Positions 1 to 5,956 of a stretch of DNA of 7,415 nucleotides are shown piece by piece. The stretch covers positions 1 to 7,415 of the forward strand of contig PWPN01000042.1 of NCBI GenBank assembly GCA_003557125.1, in the 5' to 3' direction. The stretch is from Phycisphaerae bacterium (GTDB lineage Bacteria; Planctomycetota; Phycisphaerae; UBA1845; PWPN01). Position 1 is the first letter of the stretch. Each line of letters starts with the position of its first letter. The notes under the pieces are model-generated. The model was not told the DNA's origin. It was given only the letters and a program-made list of their open reading frames with translations, and did not search any database. The position numbers and the translations under genes were made by a program.

Positions 1-1116
1 GTTGAGGCCGTGGTTGCCGCCTTCCGGACCGTTGGGTATGAACACTTCGGGTATGCCTTCGTCGTTGGCGAACGGAACCCTCTGCCAATCGAGCCCGTCC
101 CGGCTGACCACGAGTTTCAAAAAAGAGCAGTCAGAGGCCGAATACGGATAATCCCCTCGTCCGTGATGAATTTTCAGCCCGCCCAGCCAGAGCGAGCCGT
201 ACCGCCAGGCCGTCGAAGCGTAGTACTCGTCGAAGGGCGTCTCGCCGTCCCGCTCCGCGCCGGCCGGCAACAGCGCGATCCGCTCGATCCGGTCCGTATC
301 GATCGGCACATCCAGGCCTTCCAGCCACATATAGGCGCGCGACCGGTAACCGTTGGCCCTCTGGTCGCCGGGCGTAAGTCGGAAAAACTTGAAGATGCCC
401 AGGAAGCGATCTTCGAGCGGGTCGTAGGAGAAGAGCGTCACGTCACCCGGCCCAAAAACCGTCTTGCCATCCTGGTGGATCGTGGTGCTGCTCGTGTCGC
501 CTTCGCCGGCGAATGCACTGAAAATCTGCCGGCCGCGCTCCCACTGCCTGCCGTCGCGCGAACGCACGTAATAGATCCCCTCGCGATCCAGGCCGAAGTT
601 CGCATAGAACAGCCAGCCCTGGTAGGGATACTCCGAGTCCCGCTCGTCATAGTGGCATGTAAACAGGTCGAACCCCGTCCGATGCTCGAAACCCGGCTCG
701 GGTTCGAGGTCCATATCGAAAGTGACGGGAATCAGCTGGTGGGCATGATTCTGGTCCCAATGCAGGCCATCCGATGATGTCGCCTGGCCCATGCGGAAGC
801 CATCGGCGCTGCGATGGAGCAGGTACATCACGTACTTTTGGAGGCGGGTGTCGTAGACGATGGTTCCCCACGCCTGCAACCCCTCGCCGTGGCCCGCTAC
901 GATGAACGGTCGCTGCCCGTCGTGATCCTTGACCGGTTGACGAAGCGTACGTCTTAAATCGACCTTTGATTCGATCAGATAGTCATCGACGAAAAGCTGG
1001 GGATCGTCCCGGGCAACCGTGACCGGCTCCACGGCCCCCTGACAGGGTACGGGGTTCGTCACGAGGCCGACGACCAACAGGCCGACGCTCGAAAGCGCGG
1101 TCAGCAAGGATCGCAT
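1..1116 (-). CDS. Secreted glycosyl-hydrolase-like beta-propeller protein, 3' end cut off
   Basis: The frame is open from the ATG at 1116 down to base 1 (372 codons) and the C-terminus lies outside the window. The start is supported by AGGAG (complement of 1125-1129) 8 nt upstream. Residues 1-28 form a Sec-type signal peptide with a hydrophobic LLVVGLV core, so the product is probably exported. LFVDDYLIE at residues 41-49 is a motif I associate with planctomycete and verrucomicrobial proteins annotated as glycosyl hydrolase family 32-like. The pattern S-x-D-G-x-x-W recurs at residues 114-120, 186-192 and 338-344, with a partial copy SADG at 103-106. This resembles the repeated strand-turn motifs of GH32/GH43-type or sialidase-type beta-propellers. 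Catalytic acids cannot be assigned, so a carbohydrate-binding or non-enzymatic role is possible. It is divergent from the acetylesterase gene, which suggests a shared role in polysaccharide processing. The fold is fairly sure; the substrate is unknown. Confidence 0.82.
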   Translation of the reverse strand, partial: MRSLLTALSSVGLLVVGLVTNPVPCQGAVEPVTVARDDPQLFVDDYLIESKVDLRRTLRQPVKDHDGQRPFIVAGHGEGLQAWGTIVYDTRLQKYVMYLLHRSADGFRMGQATSSDGLHWDQNHAHQLIPVTFDMDLEPEPGFEHRTGFDLFTCHYDERDSEYPYQGWLFYANFGLDREGIYYVRSRDGRQWERGRQIFSAFAGEGDTSSTTIHQDGKTVFGPGDVTLFSYDPLEDRFLGIFKFFRLTPGDQRANGYRSRAYMWLEGLDVPIDTDRIERIALLPAGAERDGETPFDEYYASTAWRYGSLWLGGLKIHHGRGDYPYSASDCSFLKLVVSRDGLDWQRVPFANDEGIPEVFIPNGPEGGNHGLN

Positions 1117-1138
1117 AGGGTTAGCTCCTGCATTCATC

Positions 1139-1163
1139 GCGGTCGGCGGCGGTGGCGGTCGGC
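1139..1163. repeat. Short direct repeat in divergent spacer
   Basis: GCGGTCGGC occurs at 1139-1147 and again at 1155-1163, a 16-bp period inside a GGC/GGT-rich tract. A second pair, GTTTTGTC, lies at 1171-1178 and 1215-1222. Both sit between the divergent beta-propeller and acetylesterase genes, where a regulator could bind. The first pair may be no more than compositional bias. Apart from these and the candidate promoter, the 184-bp spacer 1117-1300 shows nothing I can name. Confidence 0.25.
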
Positions 1164-1171
1164 AGCGGTAG

Positions 1172-1200
1172 TTTTGTCGCCCTCCCGAAACTGATATGAT
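1172..1200 (+). promoter_or_regulatory. Candidate sigma-70-like promoter for the acetylesterase operon
   Basis: TATGAT at 1195-1200 matches five of six bases of the -10 consensus. A weak -35 could be TTTTGT at 1172-1177 (17-bp spacer) or TTGTCG at 1174-1179 (15-bp spacer). Transcription would start near 1207 and give a leader of about 94 nt before the ATG at 1301. The -10 lies in the octamer GATATGAT, which also occurs upstream of the isomerase gene on the other strand. The -35 is poor, so this is only a candidate. Confidence 0.35.
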
Positions 1201-1300
1201 GCGCGGCCAGCAGGGTTTTGTCTCCCCTTGGCCGATCGGACTGCCCAAACACCAACGCGGATGCTATGGGCGGGCCTGTGGAATCGGAGCGAGCGACACG

Positions 1301-2839
1301 ATGAGAAAAGCACCATCAAGAACGTATTATTTTTTTGCAGGAGTATTGACCTCCCTGTGCGCCGTAGGCTGCGCACCCAGCCTGGAGGAACGGGCCGGCC
1401 AACGTCTGCCAAGACGGACCGGGATGACCGTCACAGCGGGTATCGAGGAATGGCAAGTGATCCAGCGCGACGCTGCGGATGAGGGCACCATCCGATTCAA
1501 TGGCACGAGCGATCGCGACGGCGAGGTCTGGGCACGCGTGCTGCGATACATCCGTCCCATCCCGGAACTTGCATGGAGCCACGTCGGAACAGCAACAGCT
1601 GGAAACTTTACCGCAACGATCACGAAAATCCCCACAGGCGGACCCTACACCATCGAGCTGCGGATTGGTGCGCCCGATCCCGATACTTTCGGAACCCGCG
1701 TCGAAAACATCGTCGTAGGCGATCTGTGGATCCTGGCCGGTCAGTCGAACATGCACGGATGCGGGCGGATGCGCAACGCAGCCACCGAATCGCCCCTCGT
1801 CCGCACCTTTGCAATGAATGACCGCTGGGCAATCGCTTCCGAGCCCCTTCATTGGCGCGTCGTGTCGATCGACCCCGTCCATTACGAAACGGCTTCTCAG
1901 CAGGAGCACGAGTGGGCCGGCCTTGGAGTTCGCCCCGAAGTGGGAGCGGGACTGGGCCTGCCATTCGGCAAGGCGCTGGCTGAAGCTGTCCAAGTACCGA
2001 TCGGACTCATTCCGTGCGCGCAGGGCGGGACTTCCATGGATCAGTGGAGCCCGGCCTTGAAGGACCAGGGCGGCCAGTCGCTCTACGGAGCGATGTACCG
2101 CCGTTTCCAAGCCGTCGGCGGACGGGTACGGGGCGTACTCTGGTACCAGGGCGAATCGGATACGCGCGAAGACAGTGCCGAGACTTATGAAGAGAAACTC
2201 CGAGAATTCATCGAGGCTGTGCGCCGCGACTTCGACAACCCGCACTTGCCCTTCTACATGGTCCAGCTCGCGCGTACGACCGGATCGAGACACGCCGGCG
2301 GCTGGATGCATGTGCGGGAAGTGCAACGACGGCTGGGCCAGGAACTGCCTCATGTCGCAACAGTTGCAGCCATCGATCTGGAACTCGATGACCAAATCCA
2401 CATCGGCACGGTCGGCCTGAAGCGCCTTGGCCGGCGACTCGCCAACGTCGCCCGTCATGACCTGTTCGGCGATCCGCTCGTCACCACCGGTCCGCGGGTC
2501 GCGTCCGTCACGTTCGCCGACGCTCCCTTGTACAACCGCATCATCGAAAACAGCGCCGTGCGCATCACGTTCGAGAACGTTAACGGACGACTGTGGCCCG
2601 ACCGCCATATCGCCGGCTTCAGTCTGCGCAATGAACAGGGCGAGGTCATAGCCGAGTTCTTCGACGTCCGGGTCGACCCGGATGACTACGCAAGGGTATT
2701 GTGCCTGGCCGGTCAACCCATTCCACCCGATGCAAGGCTCTGGTACGGTTATGGCCTGAACCCTTACTGCAACCTTACGGACGACGAGGACATGGCTGTG
2801 CTGGCTTTCGGGCCGATGACGATCCAGCCCAAACCTTAG
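1301..2839 (+). CDS. Sialate O-acetylesterase family (SASA/DUF303) lipoprotein
   Basis: This 512-residue protein is a predicted SGNH-fold carbohydrate esterase that removes O-acetyl groups from sugars. The lipoprotein signal is at residues 1-24, with hydrophobic FFAGVL and lipobox-like AVGC ending at Cys24, so it is probably membrane-anchored outside the cytoplasm. Residues about 60-137 look like the beta-sandwich that precedes the catalytic part in this family. Block I is LAGQSNM with nucleophile Ser149. GGTSMDQWSP follows at 242-251 and WYQGESD at 281-287. DDQIHIG at 363-369 would supply the catalytic Asp/His (His367), followed by the family-typical KRLGRRLA. I chose the ATG at 1301 because it puts the signal peptide at the N-terminus and has GGAG (1286-1289) 11 nt upstream; an in-frame ATG at 1196 would add 35 residues unlike a signal. 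The methyltransferase gene follows after 32 bp, probably in the same operon. The substrate may be an acetylated plant or algal polysaccharide rather than sialic acid. Confidence 0.9.
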   Translation: MRKAPSRTYYFFAGVLTSLCAVGCAPSLEERAGQRLPRRTGMTVTAGIEEWQVIQRDAADEGTIRFNGTSDRDGEVWARVLRYIRPIPELAWSHVGTATAGNFTATITKIPTGGPYTIELRIGAPDPDTFGTRVENIVVGDLWILAGQSNMHGCGRMRNAATESPLVRTFAMNDRWAIASEPLHWRVVSIDPVHYETASQQEHEWAGLGVRPEVGAGLGLPFGKALAEAVQVPIGLIPCAQGGTSMDQWSPALKDQGGQSLYGAMYRRFQAVGGRVRGVLWYQGESDTREDSAETYEEKLREFIEAVRRDFDNPHLPFYMVQLARTTGSRHAGGWMHVREVQRRLGQELPHVATVAAIDLELDDQIHIGTVGLKRLGRRLANVARHDLFGDPLVTTGPRVASVTFADAPLYNRIIENSAVRITFENVNGRLWPDRHIAGFSLRNEQGEVIAEFFDVRVDPDDYARVLCLAGQPIPPDARLWYGYGLNPYCNLTDDEDMAVLAFGPMTIQPKP

Positions 2840-2871
2840 TATCCCTTAATACGAGATGACAGAGGATAACC

Positions 2872-3594
2872 ATGGCCAGCGACCGCGCCGGATCATCCCA
2901 TGAAAACCATGCCACCGAGTCGATTCCCCAGGTGGAACGAACCCCCGCGAGCACATCCTCGCTCGCCCAGTACGCCGAGGACTGGCTGCTTCCCGGCGCC
3001 CATGACCGCTACGCGGTTTCACGCGAACCGAATCGCTACCGCCATTGGGCTCATGAAGAAAAGCTCGTCGGACGCTGGCTGCGTTCATGTTCCCCGGGAG
3101 CGTTGGTTCTCGATATGCCATGCGGCACGGGACGTTTCACCGAGCTCGTCCATTCCTGCGGGCATCGGCTGATCTCGGCGGATTTGTCGTGGCAGATGGT
3201 CCACTTCGCAAGTCGCCAGGCCCCGGCAGGTTTTCATCACGTCTGCTGCGATCTGGCTGCCCCCGGCCTGAAGGATGCAAGCGTTGATATGGTGCTCCTC
3301 TGGAGGCTCTTTCATCATTTCCGCACGGATGAGGATCGGCGGACGGCCTTGGCCCAGGCGCGACGGCTCGCCCGGCGCTACGTCATCCTCTCCTACTACA
3401 ACCGCCACTGCCTGACGTACTGGGCCCGTCGGTTTGTTCGTGGGATGTTGCGCCGGCCCCCCAAATGCCGCGGCGCCATCTGGACGTCGAAATTAATCGC
3501 ATTGGCAACCGAGGCCGGGCTCCGGCCTGTCGAGATTCATCACTATCGACCCGGCATTTCGATCAACAGCGCCGCCTGCTTTGCCGTCGCATGA
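2872..3594 (+). CDS. Class I SAM-dependent methyltransferase (first of two)
   Basis: This 240-residue cytoplasmic enzyme has no signal peptide. The SAM-binding motif I is VLDMPCGTGRF at residues 79-89. The acidic post-I strand is SADLS at 102-106, where Asp104 would bind the ribose. DASVDMVLLWRLFHHF at 135-150 is the motif II/III region, followed by a predicted strand RRYVILSYY at 168-176. A basic stretch with many Arg (185-200) follows and could contact a membrane or an acidic substrate. The start at 2872 has AGAGGA (2861-2866) 5 nt upstream. It lies 32 bp after the acetylesterase and probably shares its transcript. It resembles the second methyltransferase (5957-6646) in motif I, in the post-motif region and in the C-terminal Arg-x-Gly-[Ile/Leu]-Ser pattern. 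The methyl acceptor is unknown; a sugar or lipid is possible from the context. Confidence 0.88.
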   Translation: MASDRAGSSHENHATESIPQVERTPASTSSLAQYAEDWLLPGAHDRYAVSREPNRYRHWAHEEKLVGRWLRSCSPGALVLDMPCGTGRFTELVHSCGHRLISADLSWQMVHFASRQAPAGFHHVCCDLAAPGLKDASVDMVLLWRLFHHFRTDEDRRTALAQARRLARRYVILSYYNRHCLTYWARRFVRGMLRRPPKCRGAIWTSKLIALATEAGLRPVEIHHYRPGISINSAACFAVA

Positions 3595-3635
3595 GGATGA
3601 TCCAGAAGTGCCCCCAGCCGTATTCAGGATCGTCC
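3595..3635. terminator. Weak inverted repeat between convergent genes
   Basis: GGATGATCC (3595-3603) can pair with GGATCGTCC (3627-3635) as a 9-bp stem with one G-U wobble and a 23-nt loop. It begins immediately after the stop codon of the first methyltransferase and lies between two converging genes, where a terminator is expected. There is no T tract on either strand and the loop is long, so intrinsic termination is uncertain. Confidence 0.25.
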
Positions 3636-3653
3636 ATCGAACAATTGCCGCAC

Positions 3654-4496
3654 TTACGCTAGATTGGCCCGCGTGTCGACCACCACATCCTCCGGACTGG
3701 ATGTTTCCAGGACGATCCATCCGTCGTAACCGATCTCCTGCAACGTCGCAGCGACAGCGGGCCAATCGATCTGACCGCTCTCCCCGAGTCGGGCACGCCC
3801 CTCTTTGAAATGCACCTGGCAAATCCGCTCGCCCCCTAAAAGCCGTAACTCCTTGATCGCGTCGTGCCCGGCTGTGACGCCTGAGTTGAACACGTCGTAA
3901 TAGACCTGAACCGATGTGGAACCCACCGCGTCGATAATTTTCAAATGGTCCTCGGCGCTGAGGTAACTTTCGATCCCAAGCACGACGCCTGCTTTCTCGG
4001 CTCGCGGTGCCAACTCCTCCAGCACCTCGGTCACGCGCCGCATGTCGTCCTTATTCTCGGCCTTCAGCTCGCCATCCCCGAAAAACGCCAGCAGAATACA
4101 TTTCGCTCCTAGTCTGGCAGCCACCGGAATCGTGTCCGCGACCCAGAGCGCCGCCCGTGGCTCGGACATGAGAGGCACCCTGTTAAGAACCCCCATCGCA
4201 ACCGACGGGATAGCCAAACCCGACTCGCGGGCAGCCTGCTTATACTTCTCCTGCATCTCCGGCCGGCGCAACCAGAGGTTATTGTCAACCGTGCCGACGC
4301 TCACTTCGACACCATCCAGACCGATTGTCGCAGCCAGCTCGAAAGCCGTCGGGTCCAAGCGCCGCATCGACTGGTCGAACATGCCCACCTTGACCGGCGA
4401 CCGCCGAGGGACCGCCGACTCCGCACGGACTTTCATCGCAAGGCCGACCGCCGCCGCCCCTGCCCCGACCAGGCACTCTCTTCGCGTTGGCATCAT
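3654..4496 (-). CDS. Tat-exported sugar phosphate isomerase/epimerase-like TIM barrel protein
   Basis: This 280-residue protein belongs to the xylose isomerase-like TIM-barrel family (AP_endonuc_2 fold). Its N-terminus has a twin-arginine signal, TRRECLVGAGAAAVGLA at residues 4-20, so it should leave the cytoplasm folded, probably with its metal bound. The barrel starts at VKVGMFDQS (35-43). The four expected metal ligands are visible: Glu175 in LGIES, Asp201 in YYDVFN, His229 in QVHFKEG and Glu264 in IVLET. A divalent-metal isomerase or epimerase acting on a keto or aldo sugar is therefore likely, though the substrate cannot be read from the sequence. The length is normal for the family. The ATG at 4496 has AGAGGG (complement of 4504-4509) 7 nt upstream; a second ATG at 4493 is less well spaced. 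It is divergent from the kinase operon and converges on the first methyltransferase. Tat-tagged members of this family are common in planctomycetes. Confidence 0.9.
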   Translation of the reverse strand: MMPTRRECLVGAGAAAVGLAMKVRAESAVPRRSPVKVGMFDQSMRRLDPTAFELAATIGLDGVEVSVGTVDNNLWLRRPEMQEKYKQAARESGLAIPSVAMGVLNRVPLMSEPRAALWVADTIPVAARLGAKCILLAFFGDGELKAENKDDMRRVTEVLEELAPRAEKAGVVLGIESYLSAEDHLKIIDAVGSTSVQVYYDVFNSGVTAGHDAIKELRLLGGERICQVHFKEGRARLGESGQIDWPAVAATLQEIGYDGWIVLETSSPEDVVVDTRANLA

Positions 4497-4560
4497 GACA
4501 CATCCCTCTTGTTGGACTCATCATCCTCACATGTTCTTCCCCAAAAGCGTATCTTACTCA

Positions 4561-4586
4561 GGTGGGCAGATCATATCGTACCCACC
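4561..4586. repeat. Inverted repeat flanking a candidate -10 box
   Basis: GGTGGG (4561-4566) and CCCACC (4581-4586) form a perfect 6-bp inverted repeat with a 14-nt spacer. The spacer contains the minus-strand -10 candidate of the isomerase gene. The arrangement would suit an operator bound by a dimeric regulator. Six-bp arms are short enough to arise by chance. Confidence 0.3.
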
Positions 4587-4597
4587 CCATAGCCAAA
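4570..4597 (-). promoter_or_regulatory. Candidate promoter of the isomerase gene
   Basis: Read on the minus strand, TATGAT (complement of 4570-4575) is a good -10 box. TTTGGC (complement of 4592-4597) is a weak -35 with a 16-bp spacer. Transcription would start near 4563 and give a leader of about 67 nt. The -10 sits in the octamer GATATGAT also found at 1193-1200 before the acetylesterase gene. Confidence 0.35.
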
Positions 4598-4700
4598 CGG
4601 CGTTCCCCATGAATCCTGCCGTCGCTTGCCGCCTTGAGTGGAAATCCGCTCAACGGGCCCTTCCAGCTGACCGATAAAACAGGCAAGTGAAACTCGACAA

Positions 4701-4722
4701 GCGCTACATCATGCTGTAGCGC
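4701..4722. repeat. Perfect 8-bp inverted repeat upstream of the kinase gene
   Basis: GCGCTACA (4701-4708) and TGTAGCGC (4715-4722) are exact reverse complements separated by six bases (TCATGC). The repeat ends 27 bp before the kinase ATG and just upstream of the candidate -10, where an operator would overlap the -35 region. As RNA it would make a stable hairpin, but no T tract follows on either strand, so a terminator is less likely. The rest of the spacer 4497-4749 shows no gene. Confidence 0.5.
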
Positions 4723-4732
4723 AAAAGTTCAA

Positions 4733-4738
4733 CATAAT
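4733..4738 (+). promoter_or_regulatory. Candidate -10 box of the kinase-methyltransferase operon
   Basis: CATAAT lies in an AT-rich patch only 11 bp before the kinase ATG. Transcription would start about 5 nt before the ATG, so the transcript would be almost leaderless; this agrees with the lack of a Shine-Dalgarno sequence there. No good -35 is visible; that region is occupied by the inverted repeat 4701-4722. Confidence 0.35.
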
Positions 4739-4749
4739 ATCGGACTCGC

Positions 4750-5889
4750 ATGACAACGATTCGATCACTCTATCGATTGGCCCGCGATCTTTCCGTGAAT
4801 CTCCAGATCACGCCTGGACGCCGACAACGCTGGGCAAGATCCTTGACCGATCGTATCGTCATGCCGGATACCTGCCAAACCGGGCATAGCCCGACGAACC
4901 CCGAGACGGTTGAGATCGGCAAATGGTTTCGGTGGGGATTGGGAGGCTCGGGGACCCATGCCACCCTTCGAGGATCCGAGACTGTACCAAGCGGCCAAAC
5001 GGCATTCTGGCTCAAGTGGTGCCCGAAACTGACCGCTGCCGAGTTCGACGTCAGCTATCGCCGTATGCAATGCTGGCGTTCGCTGCACCCGGAACTTGCG
5101 GATCAAGTCCCCCCTACAATCGCCTATCTTGCCGACGAACAACTCATCCTCATGGAAGCTCGGCCGGGACGCCCGCTCAGCACAGCCTGGTGGGAGGTCG
5201 CCGATCGATCGCACCTCAAAGATCAGTTGGAAACGACGGTCATGAAAATCGGAGCATGGCTTCGTGATTTCGGCCGAGGTCGAGATACCTACGGATCGGA
5301 AATCACCCCCCTTCTCGGCGACCATGGCCGCATCGACACAGCCGGACATCTCCGCGTCGATGCAAGGCATCAAATCGAGTGCCGTATACTGCAGGCAGAA
5401 CAGGCCGCTGACCAACTCGCACGCGATGGCCTAAGCGTGGCCTCCCAATGGGCCGATCGTTTCGACCTGGATGCGATCGTGGCCTCGTTCCATAACGACG
5501 AGCCCGGCGGCTTCATGCACGGCGACATGAAACCGGACAACGTTTTGATCGATGGCGACGACTTCACGGTCATCGACTGGTGGATGACACCCTCCGTCAG
5601 TTGGCCCTTACCGGATGCGGCCATTTTCGCAACGGCGCTCACGACCCAGGCCCCTGGACCTCTTGGTCATGCACTGCTGACATGCTTCCTGGACGCATAT
5701 TTGCAGAATGGAAATGAACACAACCTGCAGGCGATGGATTTGATCGGCACCATCTGGTTGCTTTGCATGACTGCCGTCGCATCACGACGGGGGATTGTCG
5801 CGCGAATGCTCACCCGAAAGGAATCCGAGCAGCTCGTTCGTCGCGCAGTCAGCCAATCGGTTCTTGCAGCAAACCAGAAGGCTGCATGA
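4750..5889 (+). CDS. Phosphotransferase/kinase of the APH or LPS-kinase-like fold
   Basis: This 379-residue cytoplasmic protein has a eukaryotic-kinase-like fold. The N-lobe shows a glycine-rich GLGGSGTH at residues 64-70 or so, a candidate beta-3 lysine Lys89 in FWLKW, and a hinge near ILMEARPGRPL (133-143). The C-lobe has the catalytic loop HGDMKPDN at 257-264, with Asp259 as catalytic base and Asn264 as metal ligand. VIDWW at 274-278 supplies the metal-binding Asp276, in the IDW form typical of aminoglycoside phosphotransferase-like and LPS-kinase-like enzymes rather than DFG. The substrate is unknown; a sugar, lipid or other small molecule is more likely than a protein. An in-frame stop at 4735-4737 rules out an upstream start. 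The ATG at 4750 has no clear ribosome-binding site, so translation may be leaderless; ATG 4861 is an alternative but would cut into the N-terminal region. The second methyltransferase follows after 67 bp, probably co-transcribed. Confidence 0.85.
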   Translation: MTTIRSLYRLARDLSVNLQITPGRRQRWARSLTDRIVMPDTCQTGHSPTNPETVEIGKWFRWGLGGSGTHATLRGSETVPSGQTAFWLKWCPKLTAAEFDVSYRRMQCWRSLHPELADQVPPTIAYLADEQLILMEARPGRPLSTAWWEVADRSHLKDQLETTVMKIGAWLRDFGRGRDTYGSEITPLLGDHGRIDTAGHLRVDARHQIECRILQAEQAADQLARDGLSVASQWADRFDLDAIVASFHNDEPGGFMHGDMKPDNVLIDGDDFTVIDWWMTPSVSWPLPDAAIFATALTTQAPGPLGHALLTCFLDAYLQNGNEHNLQAMDLIGTIWLLCMTAVASRRGIVARMLTRKESEQLVRRAVSQSVLAANQKAA

Positions 5890-5943
5890 GCATTGCAAGC
5901 GAATACATGAATTGCTCTTCCTAAACCGGAAAACAATCGTTGC

Positions 5944-5950
5944 AAGGGAG
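5944..5950 (+). promoter_or_regulatory. Ribosome-binding site that fixes the start of the second methyltransferase
   Basis: AAGGGAG ends 6 nt before the ATG at 5957 and abuts the in-frame ATG at 5951. The spacing therefore favours 5957. It also argues against the open frame beginning at 5795, which would overlap the kinase gene by 95 bases and add 54 residues with no family resemblance. Confidence 0.7.
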
Positions 5951-5956
5951 ATGACA

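Noticed and set aside
10..777. 255-codon plus-strand open frame at the left edge
   Set aside because: It is the antisense of the beta-propeller gene, which has a signal peptide, a ribosome-binding site and repeated S-x-D-G-x-x-W motifs; the plus-strand product has no visible domain.
1196..1300. Upstream start extending the acetylesterase by 35 residues
   Set aside because: The extension would bury the lipoprotein signal inside the protein and overlaps the candidate -10 box; the ATG at 1301 gives a normal signal peptide.
1330..1336. Run of seven T bases in the acetylesterase signal peptide as a possible slippage or frameshift site
   Set aside because: The frame reads through cleanly as Tyr-Tyr-Phe-Phe in a hydrophobic signal segment, and the downstream frame is intact; nothing suggests that a shift is used.
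2388..2408. DDQIHIG in the acetylesterase in place of the DxIHP form common in this superfamily
   Set aside because: The Asp and His are kept and the IHI form followed by KRLGRRLA fits a known subset of the family as I remember it, so it is not an obvious active-site defect.
1316..2716. 466-codon open frame on the minus strand across the acetylesterase gene
   Set aside because: It lies wholly opposite a gene with clear GQSNM and WYQGESD motifs, shows no recognisable domain, and such long antisense frames are common in GC-rich coding DNA.
4042..4677. 211-codon plus-strand open frame reaching into the 4497-4749 spacer
   Set aside because: Most of it is antisense to the isomerase gene, its product is a Ser/Pro/Arg-rich sequence without motifs, and no ribosome-binding site supports it.
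5795..5956. Longer methyltransferase frame overlapping the kinase gene
   Set aside because: The extra 54 residues are the kinase gene and spacer read in another frame; AAGGGAG is placed correctly for the ATG at 5957.
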